Of a DNA stretch of 29,016 nucleotides, positions 27,403 to 29,016 are shown in pieces. A program made the translations under genes and the position numbers. The notes under the pieces were generated by a model. That model was given only the letters and a program-made list of their open reading frames with translations, ran no database searches and was not told where the DNA came from. Source of the DNA: a virus; the IMG/VR virus record IMGVR_UViG_3300017917_002394, positions 1-29,016 of that record. One strand, written 5' to 3'. Each line of letters starts with the position of its first letter. Position 1 is the stretch's first letter.

Positions 27403-28548
27403 ATGGATGAAAATAAAAAAGATTTTGCAGGTGCGGGTGGGTTCGTATGGTGGATTGGATTTGTTGAAAACAGAGATGACCCACTAAAACTAGGTCGTCT
27501 GAAAGTTCGATGTGTTGGTTGGAATGCCGATAATAAAATGCAATTGCCAACTGATGCACTACCTTGGGCTCAAGTTGTATATCCAGTAAACAATACAAAT
27601 CCATATTCACCAAAAGAAGGTGACATGGTGTTTGGATTCTTTATGGATGGTGAAATGTCACAACAGCCTGTTGTCATTGGTGCGTTTCCTAGTATTCCAT
27701 TGAAGGCCGCAAATGTGCAAGAAGCATTTAGTGACCCAAGAACTGCATCCGAACTTGCTTCTGCACCTAGAAGTCCAGAATCAAAAACATACAATACAGA
27801 TGGAACAGGCATCGTAATTACCGAGAAATCACAAGCAAGTAATTACCCGCTCAACTTAGATGAACCATCAACATCAAGAATTGCAAGAAACGATTCTGAC
27901 ACGATTAACAAAACATTCATCCAAGAACGAAAAGACAATGTAGTAACTGGTGTAGAAACTTTCAATTCTACATGGGATGAACCCGAAACAAAATATAATG
28001 CCGTTTATCCATACAACAATGTAATGGAAACTGAATCTGGTCACCTTGTCGAATACGATGATACGCCAGGTAAAGAAAGAATTCATATTGCACACCGAAA
28101 TGGTAGTTTCACAGAATGGTATCCTGATGGTGATAGAGTAGAAAAAATTACAAAAGACAATTACTCTATCATAATGAAAGACAACAATGTTTACATTATG
28201 GGTAAGTGCAATATTACTGTTCAAGGTGATGCAGAAATCTATGTCAAAGAAAATGCATGGCTAAAAGTAGATAAAAATGTGACTGCACAAGTTGGTGGAA
28301 ATGCTGATGTAAATATTGATGGGAATGTTGATGTAACAGTTGGTGGTAACTACAACGAAACAGTTAGTGGTTCTTATACTGTTCGTTCCGACGGAAATAT
28401 GAAATTCGATGCGCCAAATATTAACTTGAATAGTGGTACTCAAGGCGCAGCTCGTATTGGTGATACTGCCGATACTGGAGATGCAGGAAATGCGGTTGGT
28501 TCCAATAAGATTGAAACTGGTTCTTCAACAGTTATCATTGGAGGTTAA
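27403..28548 (+). CDS. 5: Baseplate central spike (gp5-like) without lysozyme domain
   Basis: A 381-residue homologue of T4 gp5 (575 residues). Residues 12-95 are the OB-fold domain (G-F-V-E-N-R-D-D-P-L-K-L-G-R-L-K-V-R-C-V-G-W, then P-W-A-Q-V-V-Y-P-V, then G-D-M-V-F-G-F-F). The T4 lysozyme domain that should follow is absent; instead comes a variable linker (95-200). Residues 200-350 are the triple-stranded beta-helix with short repeats of the type G-N-x-x-V-x-V-x (NADVNIDGNVDVTVGGNYNETVSG), which builds the spike needle. The C-terminus S-S-T-V-I-I-G-G is usual for spikes that bind a PAAR tip. It follows the gp27 stop by one base. The missing wall-cutting activity is probably supplied by the 794-residue tail protein. 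Confidence 0.88.
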   Translation: MDENKKDFAGAGGFVWWIGFVENRDDPLKLGRLKVRCVGWNADNKMQLPTDALPWAQVVYPVNNTNPYSPKEGDMVFGFFMDGEMSQQPVVIGAFPSIPLKAANVQEAFSDPRTASELASAPRSPESKTYNTDGTGIVITEKSQASNYPLNLDEPSTSRIARNDSDTINKTFIQERKDNVVTGVETFNSTWDEPETKYNAVYPYNNVMETESGHLVEYDDTPGKERIHIAHRNGSFTEWYPDGDRVEKITKDNYSIIMKDNNVYIMGKCNITVQGDAEIYVKENAWLKVDKNVTAQVGGNADVNIDGNVDVTVGGNYNETVSGSYTVRSDGNMKFDAPNINLNSGTQGAARIGDTADTGDAGNAVGSNKIETGSSTVIIGG

Positions 28549-28560
28549 GATAAATAGAAG

Positions 28561-28971
28561 ATGGCAACAGTTGACACTAACGAAAATTTTACAAGAAACT
28601 TCCGTGACTTGGATTTGAGTTTTAACATTCATCCAGTCCGTAAGGATATCAATACTTACAAAAATGAGTATGCGGTCATCAATTCTATTAAGAATCTTGT
28701 TTTGACCAATCACTACGAGAGACCTTTTCAACCAGAACTCGGAAGTAACATTCGCCGACTTTTGTTTGAAAATGTCGATTCAGTCATGGCCGCTCAGATT
28801 GAACGAGAGATAGAAGAAACAGTTAACAATTTTGAGCCTAGAGCCGAAATTTCAAAAGTTACTGCGATTGCTGCACCTGACGAAAACAGATACAATATTT
28901 TACTGGAGTTTTTCGTCATCAACAATCCAAACCCAATTACAATTAATTTTTTCCTAGAACGGATTAGATAA
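28561..28971 (+). CDS. 25: Baseplate wedge subunit (gp25-like)
   Basis: A 136-residue homologue of T4 gp25 (132 residues), the small lysozyme-like-fold wedge protein conserved in all contractile systems (TssE in type VI secretion). Typical are D-L-D-L-S-F-N-I-H-P (18-27), A-V-I-N-S-I-K-N-L-V-L-T-N-H-Y-E-R-P-F-Q-P-E-L-G-S (38-61), where the E-R-P-F-x-P-E-L-G loop contacts the sheath, and a C-terminal F-F-L-E-R-I-R. It is behind a GGAGG site at some distance (28540) and an ATAAATA at 28550 that may be chance. Confidence 0.93.
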   Translation: MATVDTNENFTRNFRDLDLSFNIHPVRKDINTYKNEYAVINSIKNLVLTNHYERPFQPELGSNIRRLLFENVDSVMAAQIEREIEETVNNFEPRAEISKVTAIAAPDENRYNILLEFFVINNPNPITINFFLERIR

Positions 28972-28973
28972 AA

Positions 28974-29016
28974 ATGGCAGACCGTTTAAGAGTTACCGAA
29001 CTTGATTTTGATACAA
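28974..29016 (+). CDS. 6: Start of baseplate wedge subunit gp6 (partial)
   Basis: The frame opens at ATG 28974 and runs to the window end: M-A-D-R-L-R-V-T-E-L-D-F-D-T, 14 residues visible. In T4-like genomes gene 6 (wedge ring protein) follows 25, and cyanophage-type gp6 proteins start with a similar L-x-V-x-E-L-D-F-D. The identity rests on position and these few residues; the rest lies outside the window. Confidence 0.7.
   Translation, partial: MADRLRVTELDFDT

Noticed and set aside
28550-28556. ATAAATA as a late promoter of gene 25
   Set aside because: It ends five bases before the ATG, so transcription would start inside the start codon; in AT-rich DNA this can be chance. The GGAGG at 28540 suggests translation from a longer mRNA.

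Overview
This window is a piece of a T4-like contractile-tailed phage genome (Caudoviricetes, T4 superfamily), not a bacterial chromosome. Genes are short, tightly packed and usually joined by ATGA or TAATG overlaps. Two T4 hallmark blocks are present: a replication/late-transcription block (dsbA, 33, 59, 32, plus a displaced rnh) and a virion block (homologues of genes 26, 54, 4, 48, 53, 27, 5, 25 and the start of 6). The DNA is AT-rich. The host cannot be fixed from the sequence. The strong host-type promoters (TTGACA-17-TATAAT) and the permuted two-piece tmRNA fit a Gram-negative host or cyanobacterium, because split tmRNAs are known from alphaproteobacteria, some betaproteobacteria and some cyanobacteria.

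Layout. 1-4.8 kb (+): zinc-binding and unknown small proteins, RNase H, a glycosyltransferase overlapping a UDP-sugar epimerase, a ClpP-like protease with an intact Ser-His-Asp triad, and two mini-genes. 4.8-8.7 kb (+): three early transcription units, each preceded by a sigma70-type promoter with a TGTTGT-type inverted repeat just upstream; genes are a SWIM-type zinc protein, small unknowns, a Gp88-family protein and conserved phage hypotheticals. A fourth promoter drives a basic-tailed protein followed by a gene-free stretch that looks like a structured RNA (about 8.70-8.82 kb). 8.8-11.6 kb (+): small genes including MazG-like and PD-(D/E)XK nuclease proteins. 11.56-11.91 kb (+): a promoter and a circularly permuted two-piece tmRNA (ssrA) encoding the tag ANDESYALAA. 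11.9-17.0 kb (+): more conserved small proteins, a SleB-type lysis hydrolase with a membrane protein beside it, then dsbA-33-59-(HAD phosphatase)-32 ending in a strong terminator. 17.0-24.1 kb (-): gene 4, an unknown, a tube-fold protein, a gp26-like protein with an apparent programmed -1 frameshift extension, and two paralogous large tail proteins, one of which carries both a T4-type lysozyme and an M15 peptidase. 24.1-29.0 kb (+): baseplate genes 48-53-27-5-25-6.

How the parts fit together. Early genes use host-like promoters. CTAAATA/ATAAATA elements upstream of three + strand units resemble T4-like late promoters, which would need the gp33 homologue encoded here. The tmRNA and the ClpP homologue suggest phage control of ribosome rescue and of degradation of tagged proteins. 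The gp5 homologue has no lysozyme domain; the peptidoglycan-cutting function appears to have moved to the large minus-strand tail protein. The most interesting items are the permuted tmRNA, the gp26 -1 frameshift, the duplicated tail protein with captured hydrolases, and the structured RNA near 8.7 kb.
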